DNA of 64,000 nt from Bacteroidota bacterium. GTDB taxonomy: Bacteria > Bacteroidota > Bacteroidia > Bacteroidales > UBA6013. The DNA is taken from positions 1 through 64,000 of the forward strand of contig JAIFMG010000146.1 in NCBI GenBank assembly GCA_020048645.1, in the 5' to 3' direction. The notes beneath the pieces were generated by a model that was given only the letters and a program-made list of their open reading frames with translations, was not told the origin of the DNA and made no database searches. Positions 27,604-35,965 of this stretch are shown in pieces (the stretch's first letter is position 1; the number at the start of each line of letters is the position of its first letter). Both the position numbers and the translations under genes were made by a program.

Positions 27604-28956
27604 ATGAAAAAATGGCTTTTCCTGACGGCGGCGGTGGCCGCGAACAGCCTGGCCTGGGCCGCGGGCGGAATGAAGATCGAAGTGCAGATCCAAGGCGGGC
27701 AAGACCGCATGGCCTACCTGGGCTACTACTACGGCGACAAGCAGTTCCTGCAAGACTCGCTGGTGCTCGACAGCCGGGGCAAGGGAACCTTCGCCGCGCC
27801 CGAGCCGCTGCCCGCGGGCATCTACTTCCTGGCCCTCAAGAACAAGGGCTACTTCGACCTGCTGCTCTCCGACGACCAGGCCTTCGCGCTCAGCGCCGAC
27901 ACGGCCGACTGGGCGGGCAGCCTCAAGGCCGTCGGCTCGCGCGAGAACGAGCTGTTCTTCGACTTCCAGGCCTTCATGCGCGCCAACCAGCCGCGGCAGA
28001 GCGAGCTCATGGCCGAGCTGGAGACCGCGCAGGACGCCCAGGAGCAGGCCCGGCTGCGCGCGGAGCTCGACCAGGTGAACGCCCGGCTGGAGGCCGAGTG
28101 GCGCCGCGTGGTGGCCGAAAACCCCGGCACCTTCTTCGCCGTCCTGCTCGAAGCCATGAACGGCTACACCGAGGAGGACCGCTTCTTCGCGCACATGGAC
28201 TTCGGCCACCCCGGGCTCCTGCGCACGCCCCTGATACACAAGGCTTGCCAGATGGTGCTGGCGCGCAACCTCAACAACTACAGGCCCAACGAGCTGCTCA
28301 TCGCGGAGCTGGACTCGCTGATCGCCAAGGCACGGCCCAACCCGGAGGCCTACCAGTTCGTCACGACCCATTTCCTGAACTTCTTCAACACGTTCCAGCG
28401 GCTGGGCATGAACGAGGTCTTCGTGCATCTGGCCGACAACTACTTCCTGGGGGGCAAGGCCGACTGGTTCACGCCCGAGGCCACCGAGCAGCTCGCGGCG
28501 CGGACCCAGGAGCTGCGGGCCAGCATGGTGGGGCAGGTGGCCAAGCCTTTCGAGATGGAACGGACCACGGGCGAGTTCGTCGCGCTCGACGAGCTGCCGC
28601 ACCACTACGTGCTGCTCTTCTTCTGGAAGACCGGCTGCGGGCACTGCGAGACGGCCTCGGAGCTGCTGAGCGAGTTCTACCAGGAGGCCCGCGCGGCGGA
28701 TGCCGACCTGGAGCTGGTGGCCATTTACACCTACCAGAACCGCGACGACTGGAACAAGGCCATCCAAGAATATGGCGACCCCGACTGGATCAACGTCTGG
28801 GATCCCGAGGACAAAAACAACTACCACTTGAACTACTACATCGTCAGCACGCCCATCGTCTATCTGCTCGACCAGGACCGGAAGATCGTGGCCAAGCGGG
28901 CGGGCGAGGACGCCATCAAGGCGCTGCTCGACGATCTGCGCGCCTGGATGCGCTGA
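27604..28956 (+). CDS. Periplasmic thioredoxin-like/TlpA family protein with DUF4369/DUF5106-like N-term
   Basis: MKKWLFLTAAVAANSLAWA signal; YVLLFFWKTGCGHCETASELLSEFY (CxxC); start ATG 27604. Confidence 0.85.
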   Translation: MKKWLFLTAAVAANSLAWAAGGMKIEVQIQGGQDRMAYLGYYYGDKQFLQDSLVLDSRGKGTFAAPEPLPAGIYFLALKNKGYFDLLLSDDQAFALSADTADWAGSLKAVGSRENELFFDFQAFMRANQPRQSELMAELETAQDAQEQARLRAELDQVNARLEAEWRRVVAENPGTFFAVLLEAMNGYTEEDRFFAHMDFGHPGLLRTPLIHKACQMVLARNLNNYRPNELLIAELDSLIAKARPNPEAYQFVTTHFLNFFNTFQRLGMNEVFVHLADNYFLGGKADWFTPEATEQLAARTQELRASMVGQVAKPFEMERTTGEFVALDELPHHYVLLFFWKTGCGHCETASELLSEFYQEARAADADLELVAIYTYQNRDDWNKAIQEYGDPDWINVWDPEDKNNYHLNYYIVSTPIVYLLDQDRKIVAKRAGEDAIKALLDDLRAWMR

Positions 28957-28965
28957 TCGCCAGGC

Positions 28966-30849
28966 TCATGTGGCCGGATGGGCGGGCAGGCGGAGGATGA
29001 ACTCACTGCCCTGCCCCACCTGGCTTTCGAGCTCGATCTGGCCACCCAGCCGCTGGACCAGCGCCCAGACGATGGACAGGCCCAGGCCCGACGAATGCTC
29101 GCCCCCGGTGGGCCGCGCGCTGAGCCGCTGGAACTTGCCGAAGATCTTGCGCTTGTCGTCGGGCGTGAAGCCCGGGCCTTCGTCCTTGACGCGCAGCACG
29201 AGCCGCTGGGCATCGGCCTCGGCCTTGAGCCAAACGCGGCGGCCGGGCGGCGAGAACTTCACGGCGTTCGAGAGCAGGTTCTCGAGCACGCGGCGCAAGT
29301 AGTCCTCGTCGCTGACAAAGTCGGGGCTTGCCAAGCTGAACTCGGTGAGCAGTCTGATCTGCTTCTCCTCGGCCCGGGGCGCGTGCGCGCTGGCCAGCCT
29401 CTCCAGGAAAGGCTCGAGCCGCAGGGGCGCCACGCGCAGGGGCGAGCGGTGCTCCTCGACGGCTCCCAGGTCGAGCAGGTCCTGCACCAGCCGCGAGCCG
29501 GACTCGACCACGCCGAAGATCATGGCGAAAAGCTCGTCGCGCTCCTGGCCGTCGTTGGTCTCGCGGAGCAGCTCCAGGATGGAGAAGATGTTGTTGAGCG
29601 GGGTCTTGAGGTCGTGGGCCACCACGCGGGTCATCTGCACCTGCTCGTCGAGCAGGGCCTTGAGCTGCTCGTTCTTCTGGCTGACCAGCTCGTTGGCCTC
29701 CTGGAGGCTCTCGCTCTGGGTGAGGATTTCCTCCTTCTGCATCTCCAGCTCGTTGTTCTGGAGGAGCAGCTCGTGGCTTTGCTCCTGTATCTGGCGCTTG
29801 GCCGAGCGCATGCCGGTGAACAGCTCGTGGAAGTCGCGCGAGAGCTGGGCTATCTCGTCCCTGCCCTCGAAGGTGCGCAACTGTCCGTGGTCGTGGCCGT
29901 CGCGCAGCAGGCCGTGGACCGACTCGGAAAGCCGGGCGATGGGCAGGCCGACCTTGCGGAAGACGAGCCAGACCAGGGTGAGCAGGGTGAGCAGCACCAG
30001 GGCCAGCAGGCTGAGGAAGATGAGCGTTGCCCTGCTCCTTCCGCGCTCGAGCTTCTGGCCGACCAGCGCCTCGACCTGGGCGATCTGCCGGTCGAGCCGG
30101 GCCTTGCGGGCCTTGAGGGTTCCCATGAGGCCGTCGTCGCGGCCCAGCCCGATGGCCTGGTGGGCCTTGACCATCTCGCCGAAGATGGAGCGGTACTGCT
30201 GGCAGAGGCTGAGGGCGGCGGGCACTCGTGGGTCGGCAGTGGTCTTGAGCAGGGCCTCCAGCTCGGCCAGGGCCAGCATCGCGCCGCGCCAGTAGGCGGT
30301 ATCGAGGCGGAGCTGGTAGTCCTTCTCGGGGCGGCGGACGCGCAGGATGGCGAGCTCGGCCCCGGGCAGGCGCATGTCCTCGAGCTGGTGCATCTTGCCG
30401 CGCATCTGCCCGACCAGGCCGTGGTCCTTGAAACCGAGGGTCTGGGCGGTCTCGATCAGGCTGCGCAGGGCCAGGCGGTAGGCGTCGAAATCGGCGGCCA
30501 GGGCGTTCTGCTGGCGGACGGAGTACTCCTGCTCGGGAATCTCGCGGGTCAGGCCCAGGAGCAGGTGCTCGAGGCTGTCGGTCTCGCGGCGCAGCTCCTC
30601 GAGCCTCGGGCTTTGGCGCGCGATGAAGAAGTTGGTGTCGCGCAGGTCCTCCAGGAAGAAGGACTGCTGGGCGGCGCCGGCCCGGGCCAGGGTCAGGCGG
30701 GTTTCGTGCAGCAGCCGCTCCAAGTGGTCCGCGCGGGCCTGTCTCCGGTCGTATTCCTTGAAAAGCCCGAAGCTGGCCACGCTGAGCGCCAACACCACGG
30801 CCAAAAGAACGAGAAGCCGGAACTTTATGCTGTGGGTTTGCAATGGCAT
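28966..30849 (-). CDS. Membrane sensor histidine kinase
   Basis: TM + HAMP-like + H-box VVAHDLKTPLNNIFSILELL + N-box ENLLSNAVKFSP + DEGPGFTPDDKRKIFGKFQRLSARPTGGEHSSGLGLSIV. Confidence 0.93.
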   Translation of the reverse strand: MPLQTHSIKFRLLVLLAVVLALSVASFGLFKEYDRRQARADHLERLLHETRLTLARAGAAQQSFFLEDLRDTNFFIARQSPRLEELRRETDSLEHLLLGLTREIPEQEYSVRQQNALAADFDAYRLALRSLIETAQTLGFKDHGLVGQMRGKMHQLEDMRLPGAELAILRVRRPEKDYQLRLDTAYWRGAMLALAELEALLKTTADPRVPAALSLCQQYRSIFGEMVKAHQAIGLGRDDGLMGTLKARKARLDRQIAQVEALVGQKLERGRSRATLIFLSLLALVLLTLLTLVWLVFRKVGLPIARLSESVHGLLRDGHDHGQLRTFEGRDEIAQLSRDFHELFTGMRSAKRQIQEQSHELLLQNNELEMQKEEILTQSESLQEANELVSQKNEQLKALLDEQVQMTRVVAHDLKTPLNNIFSILELLRETNDGQERDELFAMIFGVVESGSRLVQDLLDLGAVEEHRSPLRVAPLRLEPFLERLASAHAPRAEEKQIRLLTEFSLASPDFVSDEDYLRRVLENLLSNAVKFSPPGRRVWLKAEADAQRLVLRVKDEGPGFTPDDKRKIFGKFQRLSARPTGGEHSSGLGLSIVWALVQRLGGQIELESQVGQGSEFILRLPAHPAT

Positions 30850-31107
30850 GGGCAGGGGGGTGAAATGCGGGAGCCTTTCCAGGCGCTTTCCCCGCGAAGG
30901 TAAGCAAAGGCTGTCAAGCCAAAATTATCTTTGTGTTACCATTCGCGCCAGGTGGACGCCGCCTCTGAAGACTTGCTCAAGCCAGGGCGGCCTTTCGCGG
31001 GCAAAGATTCGCCGTCCGTCATGGAAATAAAACCCAATGAATTATCTTTACGAAAAAGAAAACGCCGCCGCGTTCCGCTCCGGACAGGCCCCAAAGACAC
31101 CCGCACC

Positions 31108-32700
31108 ATGAAAAACAAGCTGCTATTTCCCTGCCTTCTGCTACTGGCCCTGGCGAGCCAACCCTCGCGGGCACAGATCCAACACGGCGGCACCGCCCCC
31201 GGCCTGCGCTATTCCCTGGCCGCGGAGCCGCGCTGGCAGGCCTTGCCCGAAGGCCCCTACGCCCAGATGCTGGAGCAGGACCTGGCCGCGGAGCGCCAGG
31301 GCGAGCGGTCCATGCGCTTCGCCCTGGAGCATCCGCTGGAGCTGGAGCCCGGCCAGGCGGGCAGCCTCACGCGCCTGCCCGACGGCTCGACGCTCTGGCG
31401 GCTGGGCATCCGCTCGGCCGGGGCCTTCTCCCTGGGGCTGGAGTTCAGCCTTTTCGAGCTCGAGCCAGGCGCCGAGGTCTTCCTGACCAGCCTCGGCGAC
31501 GGCGGCGGCCAGACCCTGGGCGCCCTGACCCACCAGAACAACAAGCCCTGGAAGAGCCTGAGCACCACCCACCTGCCCGGCGACTCGCTCCTGCTCGAGG
31601 CCTGGTGGCCCGCCGGCCTCGCCCCACAGGGCCTGCGCGTGGGCCAGGCCTTCCACGCCTACCGCGACATCTTCGGCACCGCCGGCAAGTCGTCCGGGGC
31701 CTGCCACATCAACATCAACTGCCCCGGCACCGGCGCCATGGCCGAGCAGCAGCACTCCGTCTGCCGCCTGCTCATCCAAGGCACCCGCCTTTGCACCGGC
31801 GCCCTGCTCAACAACGCCCGACGCGACGGCACGCCCTACCTCCTGACGGCCAACCACTGCGTCAGCCAGGCCAACCAGGCCCAGAACACCGTATTCCTGT
31901 TCAACTACCAGACCCCCGAGTGCGAGTGGAACGGCGCCATCGACCAGAGCCAGACCGTATCCGGGGCCGACCTCCGCGCCACCATCTTCCTGCAAGACTT
32001 CGCCCTGCTCGAAATCAGCGAGCAGGTGCCCCTGGAGTACCAGCCCTACTTCAGCGGTTGGACCCGCAGCGAGGAGCCCAGCCAGCCCCTCTACGGCGTC
32101 CACCACCCCAGCGGAGACGTCAAGAAGTTCAACCAGGCCAACGTCAGCCCCACCATCACCACCTGGCCCGGCCAGACCGAGTACGAGGAGGACACCCACT
32201 GGCACGTCAACGTCTGGTTCCTCGGAGCCACCGAGCCCGGCTCATCCGGCTCGCCCCTGTTCGACGCCGAGGGCCGCGTCATCGGAGACCTCACCGGGGG
32301 CGCCTCCGAGTGCGGCAACGCCGTCAACGACTACTACGCCATGTTCTCCAAGGCCTGGGACACCTACGGGACACCCGAACTGCGGCTACAACCCTGGCTC
32401 GACCCCGACGAGACCGGCATCACCCAGCTCGACGGCATGAGCGGCAACGCCGTGGGCCTGCCCGACGACCCGCAGCAAGGCCTCGCGCCCAGCGTCTTCC
32501 CCAACCCCACCGACGGCCCCATCGAGTTCCGGGCCAGCGCCCCTGCCACCTGGACCCTGACCGACCTCAGCGGAAAAGTCCTAGCCACCTGGACCGGCAG
32601 CCAAGGCCAAGCCGACCTCTCGCACCTGGCACCAGGCCTCTACCTCCTGCGGGCCAGCTCCCCAGAAGGAAACGCCGTCCTAAAGCTAATCCGAAGGTAA
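31108..32700 (+). CDS. Secreted trypsin-like serine protease with T9SS type A sorting domain
   Basis: Signal MKNKLLFPCLLLLALASQPSRAQ; ICRLLI...YLLTANHCVS (His), EPGSSGSPLFDAEGRVIGDLTGG (Ser); C-term VFPNPTDGPIEF...LTDLSGKVL...LAPGLYLLRASSPEGNAVLKLIRR. Confidence 0.9.
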   Translation: MKNKLLFPCLLLLALASQPSRAQIQHGGTAPGLRYSLAAEPRWQALPEGPYAQMLEQDLAAERQGERSMRFALEHPLELEPGQAGSLTRLPDGSTLWRLGIRSAGAFSLGLEFSLFELEPGAEVFLTSLGDGGGQTLGALTHQNNKPWKSLSTTHLPGDSLLLEAWWPAGLAPQGLRVGQAFHAYRDIFGTAGKSSGACHININCPGTGAMAEQQHSVCRLLIQGTRLCTGALLNNARRDGTPYLLTANHCVSQANQAQNTVFLFNYQTPECEWNGAIDQSQTVSGADLRATIFLQDFALLEISEQVPLEYQPYFSGWTRSEEPSQPLYGVHHPSGDVKKFNQANVSPTITTWPGQTEYEEDTHWHVNVWFLGATEPGSSGSPLFDAEGRVIGDLTGGASECGNAVNDYYAMFSKAWDTYGTPELRLQPWLDPDETGITQLDGMSGNAVGLPDDPQQGLAPSVFPNPTDGPIEFRASAPATWTLTDLSGKVLATWTGSQGQADLSHLAPGLYLLRASSPEGNAVLKLIRR

Positions 32701-32734
32701 GGGAGAATGGACAAGGGAGAATGGACAAATTTTC

Positions 32735-32807
32735 ATTCGTAATTCGTAATTCGTAATTCGTAATTCGTAATTCGTAATTCGTAATTCGTAATTCGTAATT
32801 CGTAATT
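32735..32807. repeat. 7-bp tandem repeat (AATTCGT)n, ~10 copies
   Basis: attcgtaattcgtaattcgtaa... uninterrupted from 32735 to 32807. Confidence 0.97.
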
Positions 32808-32839
32808 TTCATCTACAAATGAAACTTTCAGAAAAAATA

Positions 32840-32871
32840 CCATAAGTTTCATTCGTAAATGAAACTTATGG
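32840..32871. repeat. Perfect 14-bp inverted repeat with 4-nt loop
   Basis: CCATAAGTTTCATT-CGTA-AATGAAACTTATGG, 41 bp upstream of the ATPase start. Confidence 0.95.
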
Positions 32872-32912
32872 CTTATCTTCGCGGAAAGTAAGATCATGCA
32901 AACCCCTCCGCG

Positions 32913-34130
32913 ATGACGACACCCGACAACATCAGCCGCCCCTACTACCTCAAGAAGATCGAGCCATTCGCCCGGCAGAACCTGATCAAGGTGCTGACGG
33001 GCCAGCGGCGGGTGGGCAAGAGCTTCCTGCTGCGGCAGTTGATGGACAACTTCGCGCGGCAGGACCCCGGGGCCAACATCATCTTCGTGGACAAGGAGAA
33101 GTACGCCTTCGACCCGATACGGACCTACGCCGACCTGGTGGAGCACTGCCAGGCGCGCATCGTCGCGGACCGCGACAACTACATCTTCATCGACGAGGTG
33201 CAGGACGTGCAGGACTTCGAGAAGGCGCTGCGGCACCTCTACGCACTGCCGCGGGTGGACCTGTACTGCTCGGGCAGCAACGCCAACATGCTCTCGGGCG
33301 AGCTGGCCACGACCTTGAGCGGGCGCTACGTCGAGCTGAAGGTGTTCAGCCTGTCCTACAAGGAGTTCCTAGACTTCCACCGGCTGCCCGACGCGAAGGA
33401 CAGCCTCGACCGCTACCTGCGCGTGGGCGGCCTGCCCTACCTGGTCCACCTCCGCCCCGACGAGGAAGTGGTGTTCGAGTACCTGCGCAACATCGCCTCG
33501 ACCATCATCTACAAGGACATCATCAAGCGGAACAACATCCGCAACTTCAGCTTCCTGGAAAACCTGGTGGCCTACCTGGCCCTGAACACCGGCAACCTCA
33601 TCTCGGCCAAGAAGATCAGCGACTTCCTCAAGTCACAGAACCTCAAGATGTCGCCCCAGATCGTCATCGACTACCTGGGCAGCCTGCGCGACGCCTTCCT
33701 GGTCCACAAGGTGCAGCGGAGCGACCTCCACGGCAAGCAGCGTTTCGCGCAGAACGAGAAGTACTACTTCGAGGACATTGGCCTGAAAAACGTCCTCGCC
33801 GGGATCGACAACTTCCAGATCAACCAGGTGCTCGAGAACGTGGTGTTCAACCACTTGCTCATGCTCGGCTACGAGATCAGCGTGGGCATCTCGGGCGACA
33901 AGGAGATCGACTTCGTGTGCTCGAAGCCGGGCAAGAAGCTCTATGTGCAGGTGGCCTACCTCCTGTCGGACCCCAAGGTCATGGAGCGCGAGTTCGGCAA
34001 CCTGGCCGCGCTCAAGGACAACTACCCCAAGCTGGTCATCTCGCTGGATGACTATGCCCCGAACAACGTGCAAGGGATCAAGCACTTGCACCTTCGGAAG
34101 TTCCTGCTGAACTTCGAGGAGCACGCCTGA
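32913..34130 (+). CDS. AAA ATPase with DUF4143-like C-term
   Basis: YYLKKIEPFARQNLIKVLTGQRRVGKSFLLRQLMD (Walker A), NYIFIDEVQDVQDFEKAL (Walker B), SGSNANMLSGELATTLSGRYVELKVFSLSYKEFLDFH. Confidence 0.93.
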   Translation: MTTPDNISRPYYLKKIEPFARQNLIKVLTGQRRVGKSFLLRQLMDNFARQDPGANIIFVDKEKYAFDPIRTYADLVEHCQARIVADRDNYIFIDEVQDVQDFEKALRHLYALPRVDLYCSGSNANMLSGELATTLSGRYVELKVFSLSYKEFLDFHRLPDAKDSLDRYLRVGGLPYLVHLRPDEEVVFEYLRNIASTIIYKDIIKRNNIRNFSFLENLVAYLALNTGNLISAKKISDFLKSQNLKMSPQIVIDYLGSLRDAFLVHKVQRSDLHGKQRFAQNEKYYFEDIGLKNVLAGIDNFQINQVLENVVFNHLLMLGYEISVGISGDKEIDFVCSKPGKKLYVQVAYLLSDPKVMEREFGNLAALKDNYPKLVISLDDYAPNNVQGIKHLHLRKFLLNFEEHA

Positions 34131-34140
34131 CGCGGGGCCG

Positions 34141-34554
34141 CTAGTCGAGCCAGCGGAGGGCCTGCTCCTCCGACTCGAAGTAGGCCGCCTGGAAACGCTC
34201 CTGCCCGCCCTCCTCCATGGCCTGCTCGATGGAGACCTGCGTGAACAGGTCGCGGCTCAGGACGAAGGCCACGCGCCGGACGCCCAGCCTGTCGTAGCCG
34301 GGCAGGACCACTTCGCCGAACCAGGTCTGGAGGTCGGGGGTGATGGTGAAGGTATGGGCGGAGGTGTCGATGAGCAGCCGGTCGGCGGCGTGCTCGGCGA
34401 TGAGCTCGAGCCAGCGCCGGACGATGGCCTTGTACTGCTCGTGGGAAAGCTCGATGGTCTTGTCGGTCCAGGCCAGGCGGAGCAGGGGCCTGCCGGGGAG
34501 CCGGGCGAAGGCGGCGAAGCGGTCGTTCTCGAGTAGGATGAAATCGGCGGGCAT
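34141..34554 (-). CDS. STAS/SpoIIAA-like hypothetical protein
   Basis: 137 aa from M at 34554: MPADFILLENDRFAAFARLPGRPLLRLAWTDKTIELSHEQYKAIVRRWLELI...RLLIDTSAHTFTITPDLQTWFGEVVLP. Confidence 0.65.
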   Translation of the reverse strand: MPADFILLENDRFAAFARLPGRPLLRLAWTDKTIELSHEQYKAIVRRWLELIAEHAADRLLIDTSAHTFTITPDLQTWFGEVVLPGYDRLGVRRVAFVLSRDLFTQVSIEQAMEEGGQERFQAAYFESEEQALRWLD

Positions 34555-34848
34555 GGTAGGCGGGAGGTTTGGGGCGTTGCGGGAAGAGGACTGAACCGAA
34601 AGGGCGATGCCAGAACGAAAAAAAGCGCTGCTTAGTTTCGCGATGGCGGCATCCCGAGCGGGGGAATTTCCTGGCCGGATGCCAAAAAACCTTTGACGAA
34701 TGGCGAAAAACCCAGCGGGTGGCCCGTGGCCTTGCGGGCCGAATGGCAATATTGGCCGCGGAAAAAACGTTAAGCACAAAAAGTTTTCAAGTGGCAGGAA
34801 AACTTATTTTCGCGGTATAAGGGACACATCCAAAAAACCAAAAGCCAA

Positions 34849-35238
34849 ATGAAAAACTTCCTCATCAAAAATACGCTGAAGACGCCCTTCGTCAACCTCA
34901 ACGCGGACAGCGGCCTGATCGAGTTCAAGGGGCGCTCCATCCCCGAGGACGCGCGCGCCTACTTCGAGCCCATCATCGACTGGCTGAAGGATTACGCCGA
35001 CAACCCTGCCTTCAAGACCATCGTGAACTTCCAGTTCGAGTACTTCAACACCAGCACCTCCAAATGGCTGATCTCGGTGTTCAAGCTGCTCTGCGAGATG
35101 CGCGAGGCCGACAACGAGGTGGAGTTCAACTGGTTCTACGACGACGACGACCTTCTGGAGTACGCCCGCGAGATGGAGGACTTCTTCCAGATCAAGATGA
35201 ACACCCGCGAGGTGGAAAGCTGCAAGATGCCCATCTGA
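34849..35238 (+). CDS. SiaC family (DUF1987) regulatory phosphoprotein-like
   Basis: TPFVNLNADSGLIEFKGRSIPEDARAYFEPIIDWLKDYADNPAFKTIVNFQFEYFNTSTSKWLISVFKLLCEM...EFNWFYDDDDLLEYAREMEDFFQI. Confidence 0.85.
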   Translation: MKNFLIKNTLKTPFVNLNADSGLIEFKGRSIPEDARAYFEPIIDWLKDYADNPAFKTIVNFQFEYFNTSTSKWLISVFKLLCEMREADNEVEFNWFYDDDDLLEYAREMEDFFQIKMNTREVESCKMPI

Positions 35239-35357
35239 AGGCGAGGGGACGCGGCCGGGGCTTGATCGTGCGCCAAAAAAATCCATCCGCAATGGCTTTA
35301 CAATCAGCCATTTGCCGTATTTGTTTAAAAAAAACATCTTTTTTATTGAGGAAAGCC

Positions 35358-35387
35358 TTGCGCACGACGCGGAAATGTCTAAATTTG
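35358..35387 (+). promoter_or_regulatory. tRNA-Asp copy 1 promoter TTG-N19-TAAATTTG
   Basis: ccTTG cgcacgacgcggaaatgtc TAAATTTG. Confidence 0.7.
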
Positions 35388-35421
35388 CACCGCTCAAGCA
35401 AAAAACGCTTGGCAAAATCGA

Positions 35422-35495
35422 GGTGTGGTAGTTCAGTCGGTTAGAATACCGGCCTGTCACGCCGGGGGTCGCGGGTTCAAGTCCCGTCCACACCG
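35422..35495 (+). tRNA. tRNA-Asp (GTC) copy 1
   Basis: GGTGTGG...CCGGC CTGTCAC GCCGG...GGTTCAAGTCCC...CCACACC G; cloverleaf folds by eye, anticodon GTC. Confidence 0.96.
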
Positions 35496-35500
35496 CGATA

Positions 35501-35536
35501 AGAAGGCTCGCCCGAAAGGCGAGCCTTCTTTTTTTG
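35501..35536 (+). terminator. Terminator after tRNA-Asp copy 1
   Basis: AGAAGGCTCGCC-CGAAA-GGCGAGCCTTCTTTTTTT. Confidence 0.85.
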
Positions 35537-35686
35537 TGGCGCCACAGCCGCTCCGGGGTTGGCGGCTGGGCACGAAGGGCCGAGAAAGGGCATTTGCCGT
35601 TGTCCTTTTCTTCATTTTTTTTGGCTTGAAAATCAAAGGATTGCCAATTTCACCCAAAAAAATGGGCTCTTTTTTGGGCCAGGCTC

Positions 35687-35716
35687 TTGCCTGCTGCGCC
35701 GAAATGCCTATATTTG
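35687..35716 (+). promoter_or_regulatory. tRNA-Asp copy 2 promoter TTG-N19-TATATTTG
   Basis: ctcTTG cctgctgcgccgaaatgcc TATATTTG. Confidence 0.7.
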
Positions 35717-35818
35717 CACCGCTCAAAGCAAAACCGGAGGGTGGAAGCGAGAAACGGAAGGCTGCGAAACAGCCGGAAACCACCAGAAATCCATCGCCAA
35801 AAGCCAGAGCAAAATCGA

Positions 35819-35892
35819 GGTGTGGTAGTTCAGTCGGTTAGAATACCGGCCTGTCACGCCGGGGGTCGCGGGTTCAAGTCCCGTCCACACCG
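35819..35892 (+). tRNA. tRNA-Asp (GTC) copy 2
   Basis: Same sequence as 35422-35495, anticodon GTC. Confidence 0.96.
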
Positions 35893-35895
35893 CGG

Positions 35896-35928
35896 AAAAA
35901 GGCTCGCCCACAAGGCGAGCCTTTTTTT
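35896..35928 (+). terminator. Terminator after tRNA-Asp copy 2
   Basis: AAAAAGGCTCGCC-CACAA-GGCGAGCCTTTTTTT. Confidence 0.85.
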
Positions 35929-35965
35929 ATGAAAGCCCAAGCCCGGACAAATCCCCCCAAGCACG

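Noticed and set aside
32735-32807. Possible CRISPR array
   Set aside because: A simple 7-bp tandem repeat with no spacers. I saw no CRISPR-like repeat-spacer periodicity elsewhere in the window.
32567-32812. ORF MKITNYELRITNYELRITNYELRITNYELRIT
   Set aside because: Translation of the AATTCGT tandem repeat, not a protein.
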